From positions 1-64,000 of the forward strand of contig NZ_JACHJL010000002.1 of the NCBI RefSeq assembly GCF_014203645.1: a stretch of 64,000 nucleotides of DNA. Reading direction: 5' to 3'. The stretch comes from Streptomyces zagrosensis (GTDB lineage Bacteria > Actinomycetota > Actinomycetes > Streptomycetales > Streptomycetaceae). Under the pieces are notes generated by a model that worked only from the letters and a program-made list of their open reading frames with translations, did no database searches and had not been told where the DNA came from. Positions 8,510 to 18,063 of the stretch are shown here, one piece after another. The translations under genes were made by a program, and so were the position numbers. Positions within the stretch are counted from its first letter, which is position 1. Every line of letters starts with the position of its first letter.

Positions 8510-10987
8510 ATGGGCGTTGAGGGGCCGGACAACCGACGCGACCGTGACGACGACGGGGCCGCCGAGCCAGGTTCCAGCCAGGCCGTGGGTGCGGGCCAGG
8601 GCGGTGCGGAGGCCGCCCAGCGCAGGCGGCGGGATGGCATCGCCCCCGATCCCAGCATTCCGCAGCAGCGGGCCGGACGGCGCGGGTATCAGGCCCGTAC
8701 TCGCGGCCTCGACACGCATCCCGACACGGTCAGCACAGCCGACACAGCCGGCACAGTCAGCCCCAACACAGCCAACACAGCCAACACAGCCAGCGTTGTC
8801 GAGGGCGTTGACGCTCAGGACCCTGGCGAGACCGACGAAGCGGATGCCGCGGGCGCCTCGGACGCTGCCAGGCCCCCCGGCGCTCTTGGTGCCTCCTGCG
8901 CTTCCGGTGGCGGCGACGCCGATGGTGGCGGTAGTGACCAGGGTGGCAGCAGTGGCGGTGAGGGCAGTGGCGGCGGCGATGACCGCGGCGACGGCAGCCT
9001 GCCGGTGGAATTGGCGCCGACCGATGGCGCGTTACTGGAGCAGATGCGCAGCGGTGACGGTACGGCGTACGAGCGGGCGTACGAGGAGTTGTATCGGCGG
9101 CATGCGCACGCGGTGCGACGGTACGCCCGTAGTTGTTGTCGGGACGCGGACACGGCGGATGATCTGACGGCGGAGGTATTCGCCCGTACGTTGCAGGCCG
9201 TACGCGGCGGGGCCGGGCCGCACACTGCGGTGCGTGCGTATTTGCTGACGACCGTGCGCCGGGTGGCTGCCACGTGGATGAAGACCGCCAAGCGGGAGCA
9301 ACTGGTGGAGGACTTCGCGGTGTTCGCCGCTTCGGCCGACCGGCCGGCGCCGAACGAGGAGGGTACGCCGGGGTCCGGGTTCGACGTCGGCGCCGACGTA
9401 CGGGCGATGCATGAGGCCGAACAGTCCCTCGCGGTGCAGGCGTTCCGCAGTCTGCCTGAGCACTATCAGGCGGTGCTGTGGCACACCACGGTCGAGGACG
9501 AGCCGCTGCGTGATGTGGCACCGCTGCTCGGGCTGACCGACAACGCGGCGGCGGTGCTCGCGCACCGGGCGCGGGAGAAGCTCAAGCAGGCGTACCTCCA
9601 GGCCCATGTGAACACCTCACAGGCGGCGGGTGAGGACTGTGCGCGCTATGCGGACCGGCTCGGTGCGTACGCCCGGGGCGCGTTGCGCATGCGGGCCGAG
9701 CGCGGGCTGCGTAAGCACCTTGAGGACTGCGTCAAGTGCCGCATGGCGGCCCTTGAGGTCGCGGACGTGAACGCCACCTTGCGGGCCGCGTTGCCGGTCG
9801 CGGTCATTGGCTGGTTCGCGGCTGCGTACGCGACGAAGGCCGCCACCGGAGGTGCCGCAGGCGCGGGTGCCGGCGCGGCTGCCGCGGCGGGTGGTGCGGC
9901 AGCCGCGGCAGGCGGCTCGGCTGGGAGCGCGGCGGGGGGCCTGGCGGGCTCGGGCACTGGTGCGGTGGGTGCCGGCGGCGCTGCGGCGGTCGGAAGCGGG
10001 ACGGGAGCGGCCGGCGGGACGGCCGGGAGCGGCGCCGGAGGGGTCGGGGGATCGGCGGGAGGCGCAGCCGGCGAGGGCCTCGGTTCCACGGCAAAGGTCG
10101 GGATCGCGGCGGGCGTGGTGGTCGTGGCGGGGGCCATCTTGGCGTACGCGCTGTCGGGCGGGTCCGATGCGCCGAAGAAGCCGGAGGCCAAGGAGCCGAC
10201 GACCGTGGTGCCCAGCACCCCGCACAGCCCGCCGCCGAAGCCGGGCCCACCGCCGCCGACCCCGCCGCCAGCCAAGCCCCCAGCGCCTGCGCCCATCGCG
10301 CCCTCTCCGGCGAAGCCGAAACCGAAACCACGGCCGGCCCAGCAGCCGACCCAGCAGCCGACACCGCAGCCGACCCAGCAGCCGGCACCGCGACCGACAC
10401 CGCAGCCCACGCCGCCGACAACCCAGCCCACCCCTTCGGCGACGCCCACCACACCAGCGCCGGAGCCTCCGCCTCCCGTTCCCCGGCCAACCCCGTCTTC
10501 CACGCCAACGCCCACCCCAGCCCCCACCCCGACTGCCCGGCCGAAGCCGCCGCCGACCGTCTTTCAGGTCAACCGGTTGGAGTACGGGGGCGTCGGCGAC
10601 GGCACCAAGCCTGAGCTGCGGCTCGCCGGCAGCAGCCCGATATGGCAGCGCGACGGGCTGTCCATCGGGGGCAAGCGCTATGCGCACGGCGCGACGATGC
10701 ACGCGCCGTCGTCGGTGACGATCGATCTGAACCGCACCTGTGTGTCCTACGAAGCGCTCGTCGGCCTCGACGACCTGACGTACGGGCTGGGCGCAGCGCG
10801 GTTCTCCGTGTACAGCGGCTCGGCGCGGCTATGGCGCTCGGGGGTCGTACGGGCGGGTCAGCCGGCCGTTCCGGTACGGGTTGCGCTGGCGGGGCGCACG
10901 TCGATCAGGCTGGTGGTGGAGCCGCACTCCGTGCTTGGTCGGGTGGCACTCGGCGACTGGGCCGAGTCGCGCATCGGCTGTCGGTGA
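8510..10987 (+). CDS. membrane-anchored ECF sigma factor with fused zinc-finger and NPCBM-like domain
   Basis: I place the start at the ATG at 8510 (825 residues), eight bases after GGGAG. Order: disordered Ser/Gly/Thr-rich N-terminus (1-170); sigma region 2 (about 176-245, YRRHAHAVRRYARSCCRDADTADDLTAEVF); sigma region 4 (about 302-364); an anti-sigma-type zinc motif HLEDCVKC (H-x3-C-x2-C, about 400-410); a Gly/Ala-rich stretch; one membrane helix (about 530-551); a Pro-rich outer linker (562-684); and a C-terminal NPCBM/NEW2-like sugar-binding fold (684-825). This is the fused sigma/anti-sigma architecture of actinobacterial ECFs of the ECF52 type. It probably couples cell-wall or glycan sensing outside to transcription inside. 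A TTA codon at 9032 suggests bldA dependence. Confidence 0.88.
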   Translation: MGVEGPDNRRDRDDDGAAEPGSSQAVGAGQGGAEAAQRRRRDGIAPDPSIPQQRAGRRGYQARTRGLDTHPDTVSTADTAGTVSPNTANTANTASVVEGVDAQDPGETDEADAAGASDAARPPGALGASCASGGGDADGGGSDQGGSSGGEGSGGGDDRGDGSLPVELAPTDGALLEQMRSGDGTAYERAYEELYRRHAHAVRRYARSCCRDADTADDLTAEVFARTLQAVRGGAGPHTAVRAYLLTTVRRVAATWMKTAKREQLVEDFAVFAASADRPAPNEEGTPGSGFDVGADVRAMHEAEQSLAVQAFRSLPEHYQAVLWHTTVEDEPLRDVAPLLGLTDNAAAVLAHRAREKLKQAYLQAHVNTSQAAGEDCARYADRLGAYARGALRMRAERGLRKHLEDCVKCRMAALEVADVNATLRAALPVAVIGWFAAAYATKAATGGAAGAGAGAAAAAGGAAAAAGGSAGSAAGGLAGSGTGAVGAGGAAAVGSGTGAAGGTAGSGAGGVGGSAGGAAGEGLGSTAKVGIAAGVVVVAGAILAYALSGGSDAPKKPEAKEPTTVVPSTPHSPPPKPGPPPPTPPPAKPPAPAPIAPSPAKPKPKPRPAQQPTQQPTPQPTQQPAPRPTPQPTPPTTQPTPSATPTTPAPEPPPPVPRPTPSSTPTPTPAPTPTARPKPPPTVFQVNRLEYGGVGDGTKPELRLAGSSPIWQRDGLSIGGKRYAHGATMHAPSSVTIDLNRTCVSYEALVGLDDLTYGLGAARFSVYSGSARLWRSGVVRAGQPAVPVRVALAGRTSIRLVVEPHSVLGRVALGDWAESRIGCR

Positions 10988-11087
10988 GGGCCGCCGCACC
11001 ACGCGGGGCCCGGCCACCCGAGGCCGGCCACCCGGGTCTCACCACCCAGACCTCACCATCCGGGCACCAGCACACACAGCGGGCCGC

Positions 11088-14000
11088 TTATGGTGTCTCC
11101 CCCGAGGCTTCGCACTCGGTTGTCCCGATGACCTCGTTGACCACCTTGACCACGTCGGCCACCTGCAACTCGCGGCTCGCCGCGCGCAGCGAGGCGAACT
11201 CCTCGTCACCGAGGATCTTGGCGCCCGCGCGGGCGACCCGATCCGCTTCGGCCCGAGACAGCGGACTGCGCGGAAAGACACCACGCCAACCATCGGCCGC
11301 ACCGAGCAGTTGAGCCGCGGCCCGGTATGCGCCGTACGTATCACGTGAGTCGTGCGTGCTGTGCGGGTGACGCGCGTCGTATGTGCCGCGTGGGTCAGGT
11401 GCGCGGTACGCACCGTGTGTGCCGTGTGTGCCGTGTGTGCCGTGCTTCGCGAGGATGTACGCGGTGCTCTCGGCCGCGTGGGCGAGCAGCACCTCCGTGC
11501 AGTTCGCCGCGACGCTGCTGGCCAGCGTGTCCCGCAGGCTGCGCAGCCCCCTCAGCACGTCGCCCTCTTCGGCGCAGATACGGCCCTCAAGGCTGCCCAA
11601 CATCAGCGAGAACTGCGGCGGTGGCGACACGCTCTCGGCCGCCACGCGGGCCTGGTCGCAGCGGGCCCGTGCATCCACCACATCCCCGTACAGCAGCGCA
11701 ATGGCGGCACGCAGCGAGCCGTTGAACGCCGCCGCGTCTGCCCCGCCGAACCGTTCGGTCTCCTCCTCCGACTGGTCGAGAAGCTTGCTCGCGGTGACGG
11801 GGTCGCCGCAGGAAAAGGCGAGTTCGGCGAGCCGGGAGATGAGGAACGGTGCATCCGTGTACGCGCCGAGTTCGCGGGCCAGGCGCAGCGCCTCGCGATA
11901 AGAGGCACGGGCCTCGGCGTAACGCCCGTACGCCGCCGCCATCTCGGCGCTGGCCTCCTCGACCTGGGCCAGCATCCAGCGGTCGCCGACGCGTCGGCTG
12001 ATAGCGCGCAGCTCGGCCCAGTCGCGGTCAACGCGGTGCATGCCGCCGGGCATGTCGATGGCCATATGGGTACGGAACATCAGCGAGACACCGAGCGCCC
12101 AATCGTCCCCGTATGTCCGGCAGTTCACGACCGCCTGATCGAGCAGCGGGAGGACGCCCGCGTGCCCGTCGATGAGGTACCCCGCGAACGGCCACATCAG
12201 ACCGGGGAACTGGGCGCTGCGCGTCCCCTGGCGTGGCCCGTACGCATCGCGGATGGCGCGGGCGATGGCAAGTGCCGTGGGATCGCGCAGCACCTCGGCC
12301 GAGCGTTGCTCGGCGAGCAGGAAATACAGCAGAAGTTGCAGGTCGAGGCGTTGCCAGTAGCGAGCGACAGCGGCCGGATCGTCCTCGGGCGGCGCGCCTG
12401 CGAACTCGGGCTGCGCAGGGGCTGTGCCGGGCGGCAGCGACCATGGCTCTGACTCGGATTCGGGCTCGGATACGGACTCTGACTCGGGCGGGGGCGCCGG
12501 CGCGGGCGCCGGCTCGTAGTTCCCCTGCGCTGCGCTGTCCCCGTCTGAGCGATGGGTGGCCTCGTGGTGTGCCGACTCGAAGGCGAGGGTGTGACGGACC
12601 CAGACCGCTCCCTCGTCCCGATAGTTCCGCAGCCACCAGAACCAACCGAGGCTGAAGACCAGATCAACCGCCGTGGCGAGGTCGTCGCTACCGTCCTCGA
12701 AGGGGCTGCCGCTCGTCGCAGGGGGGCCGCCCGTCACAGGGCTGCCGCCCATCGCGAACCCCTCGATCGCGGGCTGGGAGGCGGAGGTCGGCGCGTTGGT
12801 GACGCGCTCGGCCGGTGTCAGGCAGCGGTGCAATGCCGCGCGGAAGTTGTCGAGGTCGGTTTCCACCCGGCGTAGCCACGACAGCTGCTCCGCGGAACGC
12901 AACCGGGGCGCCGCGGCCTGGGCCAGATCCCGGAAGTAGTGGGCGTGCCGGCGTGCGGTCGCGTCCCGTTCGGCCCGGCCGCGCTGGCTGCCCAGGGCAC
13001 GTTCGGCGACCCGCTCGGTGACGTACTCGTGGATGGTCTCCAGCATGCGGTACCGAGGGTCGCCACCCGTTCCGTCCGCGGCGAGGGGCGTGTGCGTGAC
13101 GACGAGGAGCGACTTATCGACCAGTGCTCCGAGGAGGTCAAGGACGCCGGCTGGGTCGATTCGTTCGACCCGCCACCCCCTAGACGCTACTGACCCCGCC
13201 GGACGCACCGGTTCTCGCCCTGGGCCCGGCCCCGCTGGCTGTGTCGCCCCCGTTGGTTGTACTGACCCGGTCGACGGCTGCGGTGTGTCGTCCGCGCAGA
13301 CCGTCTCCGCCGCCGGCAGGTCCCAACTGCCCGCGAAGAAGGAGGCGCGGAGCAGCACGGTGCGCTCTCGTTCATCAAGCAGGTCCCAGGACCAGTCAAC
13401 GACCGCGCGCAGCGTCTGCTGGCGGGGTAGTACGGTCCTGCTACCGCTGGTCAGCAACCGGAAACGGTCATCAAGTCGGTCGGCGATCTGGCGTGGCGAG
13501 AGCATCCGCAGTCGTGCGGCGGCAAGTTCGATGGCGAGCGGCAACCCGTCCAGTCGGCGGCAGATCTCGGCGACGGCTGCGGCCGTCTCCCGGTCACCGG
13601 CCGGGTCGAAGCCCGGCCGTGCGGCGGCGGCGCGTTCGGCAAACAACTGGTGGGCCGGCGCGGGCGCCAATGGCTCTACGGGGCGCACGGTCTCCCCGGG
13701 CACGCCGAGCGGCTCGCGACTGGTGGCAAGCACGGTGACGCCAGGGCAGTGCGTGAGCAGCGTTTCGGTGAGCTCGGCTGCCGCCTCGATGACGTGCTCG
13801 CAGTTGTCGAGGAGCAGCAACAGTTTGCGGTGGGCACACTGTTCGACCAACCGTGCGGTCGGCGAGGTGGCGTCCGGACCGCTGCGCGTCTCCAGGCCGC
13901 CGGTGTGCAGGGCCGTATCGCGGCGGCCGATGGCGCTCAGGACCGCACCGGAGACAGCGGCTGGGCTGTCCAGCGGGGCGAGTTCGGCGATCCACACGCC

Positions 14001-15443
14001 ATCGGGGTAGGCGTCGCTGACCGTGGCGGCGGTCTCCTCTGACAGCCGGGTCTTGCCGGAACCACCGGGTCCGGTCAGCGTGACCAGCCGCGCCCCGTGC
14101 AGTTCCTGTCGCAGCGAACGGATCTCGGACCGCCGCCCGACGAAACTCGTGAGCCGGGCGCGGAGATTTCCGCGCGGCGCAGCGGAACGGCTACTTGACC
14201 GCACGGCATCGATGTCGGTCGCCGCGTCCGGGCGTGACCCATGCGTATCCGATACGGCGCGTGTGTTGTACGCGGCGTCGTCGCCGTATGCGGCCTGTGT
14301 GCCGTGCTCGACCTGTGCGTCGTATGTTGCCTGTGCGTCGTACGCGGCGTGATCGCCGCCCACGCTGCGCCCTTCGTCGGCCGCGCGCCCCTCGCGTACG
14401 CCGGGCTCGTCCCCGCGGCGGGCGACGGCGTCGGGTGTGGACGGCCCAGCCGGTACGGACGGCTCGCCCGGTGCGGCGTCAGGGGCCGGTGCGGCTTCGG
14501 CGCCCGGTGCGGTTTCGGCGCCAAGCCCGACAGCGGGGCCGGGCTCCCGGTGGTTGTCGCGGACGGGCCGTTTATCCCTTACGGGCGACTTGTCGTCCCG
14601 TATCGACCGCTCATCTCCTACCGACCGCTCCCCCCGTACGAGACCCCCAGCGCCTCCCGTGGCGCCGGCCTCCCCATTGGTCGCTGCCGTCGCTGCCGTC
14701 GCTGCGCGCGGCGGTCCCGCCAACAACTCGGCGTGCAGATGGCGCAGTTCGCTTCCTGGGTCCGCGCCGAGGCGTTCGGCGAAGATGTGGCGGGCCACCT
14801 CGTACGCGGCCAAGGCGTCGGCCGACCGGTCCGCGGCGCGTAGGGCGCGCAGGAGTTGGGCGTGGAAGGGCTCGTCGAGCGGGTGCTGGGCGACAAGTTC
14901 GCGCAGTTCGGGGATGACCTCCGTCTTGCGGCCGAGCGCAAGGTCCGCCTCGATGCGCTGGTGAAGGGCGGTGAGCCGCAGGGCATCGGCCCGCGCGGCG
15001 GCCACCTCACGGTCCGGCAGATCGGCGAGTGCTGGGCCGCGCCACAGGGCGAGCGCGTCGCGCAGCAACGTGGCGGCGGTCGCGGCGTCGCCTGCGTCGA
15101 GCGCGCGGCCTCCCGCGCTCGCGCGTTGCTCGAAGATCGCGAGGTCGATGTCGTCGGGCGCGGCAGTGAGCCGATAGCCGCCGGGGGCCGACTGAACGGC
15201 CTCCTTGCCGAGGTTGCGGCGCAGCCGTCCGACGAGCGCCTGGAGTGCGGCGGGGGCGTCGTGCGGAGGGGTGTCGCCCCATACGTCACCAATGAGGACA
15301 TCGACGGAGGCAAGCGCCGAGGCCGGGCGAGTGGCGTGCAGGGCGAGCGAGGTGAGCAGCGCACGCAGACGCGGACCGCCGGCGGGCAGTAGTTGCCCGC
15401 GGTGGTCGTACGCCTCGGTGACGCCAAGAATCAGGTACCGCAC
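11088..15443 (-). CDS. AfsR/SARP-family giant regulator (BTAD, NB-ARC ATPase, TPR)
   Basis: A 1451-residue protein. An OmpR-type DNA-binding domain (about 1-95) and BTAD activation domain (about 96-240) match SARP regulators. An NB-ARC/STAND ATPase follows, with Walker A LTGPGGSGKT near 455-465 and Walker B LLLLLDNCEH near 544. A long C-terminal TPR region ends it. Such proteins respond to kinases or ligands and activate secondary metabolism. Repetitive inserts are conspicuous: a charged segment near 265-290 (RDDK/RDKR units), a Tyr/Asp/Ala segment near 365-400 (YDAQATYDAQ), and a Thr-His-Gly run before the last TPRs encoded by nine-base repeats at 11411-11445. Gene order matches SCO4116. Confidence 0.88.
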   Translation of the reverse strand: MRYLILGVTEAYDHRGQLLPAGGPRLRALLTSLALHATRPASALASVDVLIGDVWGDTPPHDAPAALQALVGRLRRNLGKEAVQSAPGGYRLTAAPDDIDLAIFEQRASAGGRALDAGDAATAATLLRDALALWRGPALADLPDREVAAARADALRLTALHQRIEADLALGRKTEVIPELRELVAQHPLDEPFHAQLLRALRAADRSADALAAYEVARHIFAERLGADPGSELRHLHAELLAGPPRAATAATAATNGEAGATGGAGGLVRGERSVGDERSIRDDKSPVRDKRPVRDNHREPGPAVGLGAETAPGAEAAPAPDAAPGEPSVPAGPSTPDAVARRGDEPGVREGRAADEGRSVGGDHAAYDAQATYDAQVEHGTQAAYGDDAAYNTRAVSDTHGSRPDAATDIDAVRSSSRSAAPRGNLRARLTSFVGRRSEIRSLRQELHGARLVTLTGPGGSGKTRLSEETAATVSDAYPDGVWIAELAPLDSPAAVSGAVLSAIGRRDTALHTGGLETRSGPDATSPTARLVEQCAHRKLLLLLDNCEHVIEAAAELTETLLTHCPGVTVLATSREPLGVPGETVRPVEPLAPAPAHQLFAERAAAARPGFDPAGDRETAAAVAEICRRLDGLPLAIELAAARLRMLSPRQIADRLDDRFRLLTSGSRTVLPRQQTLRAVVDWSWDLLDERERTVLLRASFFAGSWDLPAAETVCADDTPQPSTGSVQPTGATQPAGPGPGREPVRPAGSVASRGWRVERIDPAGVLDLLGALVDKSLLVVTHTPLAADGTGGDPRYRMLETIHEYVTERVAERALGSQRGRAERDATARRHAHYFRDLAQAAAPRLRSAEQLSWLRRVETDLDNFRAALHRCLTPAERVTNAPTSASQPAIEGFAMGGSPVTGGPPATSGSPFEDGSDDLATAVDLVFSLGWFWWLRNYRDEGAVWVRHTLAFESAHHEATHRSDGDSAAQGNYEPAPAPAPPPESESVSEPESESEPWSLPPGTAPAQPEFAGAPPEDDPAAVARYWQRLDLQLLLYFLLAEQRSAEVLRDPTALAIARAIRDAYGPRQGTRSAQFPGLMWPFAGYLIDGHAGVLPLLDQAVVNCRTYGDDWALGVSLMFRTHMAIDMPGGMHRVDRDWAELRAISRRVGDRWMLAQVEEASAEMAAAYGRYAEARASYREALRLARELGAYTDAPFLISRLAELAFSCGDPVTASKLLDQSEEETERFGGADAAAFNGSLRAAIALLYGDVVDARARCDQARVAAESVSPPPQFSLMLGSLEGRICAEEGDVLRGLRSLRDTLASSVAANCTEVLLAHAAESTAYILAKHGTHGTHGTHGAYRAPDPRGTYDARHPHSTHDSRDTYGAYRAAAQLLGAADGWRGVFPRSPLSRAEADRVARAGAKILGDEEFASLRAASRELQVADVVKVVNEVIGTTECEASGETP

Positions 15444-15678
15444 CCGCTCATTGTCCTCGCTTAGCTGAGCGAACCACTGATTCCACCTCGTCCGTGCCGC
15501 GGCGCTGCCCGCTGGCCGCGCCCGAAAACTCCTTCAGCCGGGACATACTCGCCGGCCTGCAACGCCGCCCTGCCGCCCGCAGCACACCGCCTCATCTCGC
15601 ACGGACTCAACGCCCGACCAGGTTCCCAGGCACAACCCAGCCACCTCAGCCGACCCGGCCAACCCAGCCGGCGCTCGT
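15444..15678. other. intergenic region between two minus-strand regulators
   Basis: There are 235 bases between the asparagine-synthetase-like stop and the AfsR-like start. The region is proline-codon-like low-complexity sequence (CCAACCCAGCC repeats near 15635-15675). I see no gene. Confidence 0.3.
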
Positions 15679-18063
15679 TCAGATGCTGGGCCGTGGCACG
15701 ACTCCGCCGGCAACCGCGCGTTGGCGTGGGGCCGCGCTGCCGGTCCAGCAGGTGCCGCGGCGGGACAGTAGGCGGCCCAACCAGATCTCGGTGGAGACCA
15801 GCTCGGCGATGCCGTCCAGGGGAACGCGTTCGCCCTGCGCCGCCGCGCGCAGCGCCTTGCGCACGACACGGGCCTCCACGAGGCCGGCGTCAGCGAGCAA
15901 GGGTGCGTCGAAAAGCGCGATCAGGTCATCGATGGCGTGGCGCAGCCCCGCTCGTAGCGCGACGTTGTGCGTGGCGTGCGAGGGCGCGCCCCAGCCGGCC
16001 GGCAGGTCGCGGATGCCCGCTCCCGCCAGCACGGCGCGCAGCACCGATACGCGCGCCCCCGGTTGCACCCGGAGCGCTTCGGGAAGCGCGCGGCATGCCC
16101 GCACCACCTGGTTGTCCAGGAAGGGCGCGTGTAGCCGCTGGCTGCGGATCTCAGTGGCCTGCTCGAAGACGCGGTGATCGGCGGCGTGCCGCGCCAGCGA
16201 GGCGTCCGCGCGGCGCTCGCCGGGGCGGCGCAGCAGGACGGGTCGTGCGGCGGCCTCCTCCAGGCGAACCGATACTTCCGCGAGCGCCTCCCCCGTCAAC
16301 CAGCGCGCCGCGGGCCCGGGACGGCACCAGGCGAGGGCGGCGAGCGAGGCCCCGACCGCGCCGCCGATTCCGCCGCTGTCATCGCCTGTCCGGTCGCCGG
16401 CATCGGTGAAGCGCTGTTGCAGCAACAGGTTCGCCACCTCCTCGACGCCCTCGCGATAGGGCGTACGGGCCAGCTTGCGGGCCGCGCGGTAGACGGTGAA
16501 GGGGACGAAGAAGGAGTGCGCGGAGGGGCCGTCTGCGCGGGCGAGTGCCGTGGCGGGGCGCAGCAGATGGCGGCGGCGCCGGTCGAGCAGTAGATCGGCC
16601 AGGCGCGCCGGGTGCGCGTCGAGAACCTGCCGTGCGCCGTGGCCGACGAGATGGTCGGCGGAGCCCGCGGCGAGTCTGAGGCGGTGCCGCTCGGCGCTGA
16701 TCAGCGCGGGTCCGGGTTCGTCGGTGAGCGGGCCGCGCTCCAGTGCGGCGTACGGCAGCGCTTCCACGCCCGCGGCGACGACGACATGGTGCAAGCGGGG
16801 GTTGGAGGCGATGCTGCGGGCGCGTTCCAACTCGGCCTCGCGAATGCGCCCCGGGGCGATCGCCAGGTCGTTGAAGGTGACGGCGAGCAGCCGCTCCCCC
16901 GCCTCCGCCGCGTGCCCGAGCGGGGTGCCCGGCACACCGGGCAGCCCGGCGGCGAGCAGCGCGAGGGTGCCGGATGCGCTGCCGCCAGACAGGTCGGCGC
17001 CGACTCCGGCTGCGGGCGCGCCTCGGGCGGCGCGGCGCTCGGCGGGCCCCATGCCGGGTACGGGGCCGGGGTCGAGGCCGGGCCCCTCGGCCTCCGGAGC
17101 GTGCCGGGGCGCGGCCAGTCGGACGCGTACCGCTTCGATGAGCGCATCGCGTACGCCCTCCACGGCCCGGTCCGGGTCGAGCTGGGGTGCGGCGACGGCG
17201 AGCGAGGCGGTCGGCTCGTAGCCGATGACATCGCGCGAGCCGCCACGGGAGCCGTTGCGCGCTCCCCCGCGCGAGCCGCCCGGCGCGGCACCGTACGCGC
17301 TCTCATACGCGCTGCCGTACCCACTGCCGTGCGTACTGCTGTAGCCGCTGTAGCTGCTGTCGCCATAGGCCGCGCCTCGCGAACCGTCGTATGAGCCGTC
17401 GTATGCCTGGCCGGAGGCGTGGCGCCCGTCGTAAGCGCCGTGTGCCTGACGCGCCGCGCCGCCCGACCCGTCCCGCCCGTACGCCCTGCCGCCTAGGTCC
17501 GCTCCGTCCGACGCGGAGCCGCGGAGCACCAACGCATGGCCGGGCGGCACCCGCCGCACGCCCAGGTACGGGGTGCCGTCGCCGATCGCCTCGGGCGAAT
17601 CGGGGCAGGCCAGCAGGGCGGCGAGGTGGCCGATGTCGAGTTGGGCCTCGATGAGGTCGGCGAGCGGTAGTGCGGCGGTCGCGTACGCCGTGCCGCCTTC
17701 CCACGGCGTGTAGAAGACGGGTCTCGCGCCGGCCAGGTCGCCGGCGACGGTGACCCGGCGGCCAACCTGCGCGACGGCCGTATAGCTGCCGGGCCAGGCA
17801 GTGAGGTGTCGAAGCGCGCCGCCCCTGGCTGCGAACAAGCCCGTGCGCAGTTCTTCGTCGCTGGCGCCACAGCAGCCGAGCACGGCCAGCCGCGAGGCCC
17901 GATCGGCGTGCACCACGCGCACCTCGTCAAGGCGCCAGTCACCGACAGCCCACAACGGATCGGGGCCTCCCCACACAAGTTGGGCACCGACCGGCTGTAG
18001 GGAGCCGCCCTGGGCGAGGGAAGGCCCCGAGGCGATGTTGCCCCACCCCACCAACCACCGCAT
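15679..18063 (-). CDS. asparagine-synthetase-like / lasso-peptide-cyclase-like protein
   Basis: The ATG at 18063 is preceded by a perfect GGAGG five bases away, giving 794 residues. The N-terminal part (1-190) resembles a class II glutamine amidotransferase fold but begins MRWLVGW, lacking the Cys-2 nucleophile. The C-terminal half resembles the AsnB synthetase domain. Its ATP pyrophosphate loop reads DLSGGSASGT, diverged from SGGLDS. HAPFLDNQVVRACRALPE near the C-terminus matches the AsnB/lasso-cyclase 'FLD' motif. Related proteins form the macrolactam of albusnodin-type lasso peptides, but no precursor, RRE or B-protease gene is next to it. Between the domains (about 190-285) is a Tyr/Gly/Ser/Ala-rich repeat insert. 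Function is uncertain: orphan cyclase or a repurposed paralogue. Confidence 0.75.
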   Translation of the reverse strand: MRWLVGWGNIASGPSLAQGGSLQPVGAQLVWGGPDPLWAVGDWRLDEVRVVHADRASRLAVLGCCGASDEELRTGLFAARGGALRHLTAWPGSYTAVAQVGRRVTVAGDLAGARPVFYTPWEGGTAYATAALPLADLIEAQLDIGHLAALLACPDSPEAIGDGTPYLGVRRVPPGHALVLRGSASDGADLGGRAYGRDGSGGAARQAHGAYDGRHASGQAYDGSYDGSRGAAYGDSSYSGYSSTHGSGYGSAYESAYGAAPGGSRGGARNGSRGGSRDVIGYEPTASLAVAAPQLDPDRAVEGVRDALIEAVRVRLAAPRHAPEAEGPGLDPGPVPGMGPAERRAARGAPAAGVGADLSGGSASGTLALLAAGLPGVPGTPLGHAAEAGERLLAVTFNDLAIAPGRIREAELERARSIASNPRLHHVVVAAGVEALPYAALERGPLTDEPGPALISAERHRLRLAAGSADHLVGHGARQVLDAHPARLADLLLDRRRRHLLRPATALARADGPSAHSFFVPFTVYRAARKLARTPYREGVEEVANLLLQQRFTDAGDRTGDDSGGIGGAVGASLAALAWCRPGPAARWLTGEALAEVSVRLEEAAARPVLLRRPGERRADASLARHAADHRVFEQATEIRSQRLHAPFLDNQVVRACRALPEALRVQPGARVSVLRAVLAGAGIRDLPAGWGAPSHATHNVALRAGLRHAIDDLIALFDAPLLADAGLVEARVVRKALRAAAQGERVPLDGIAELVSTEIWLGRLLSRRGTCWTGSAAPRQRAVAGGVVPRPSI

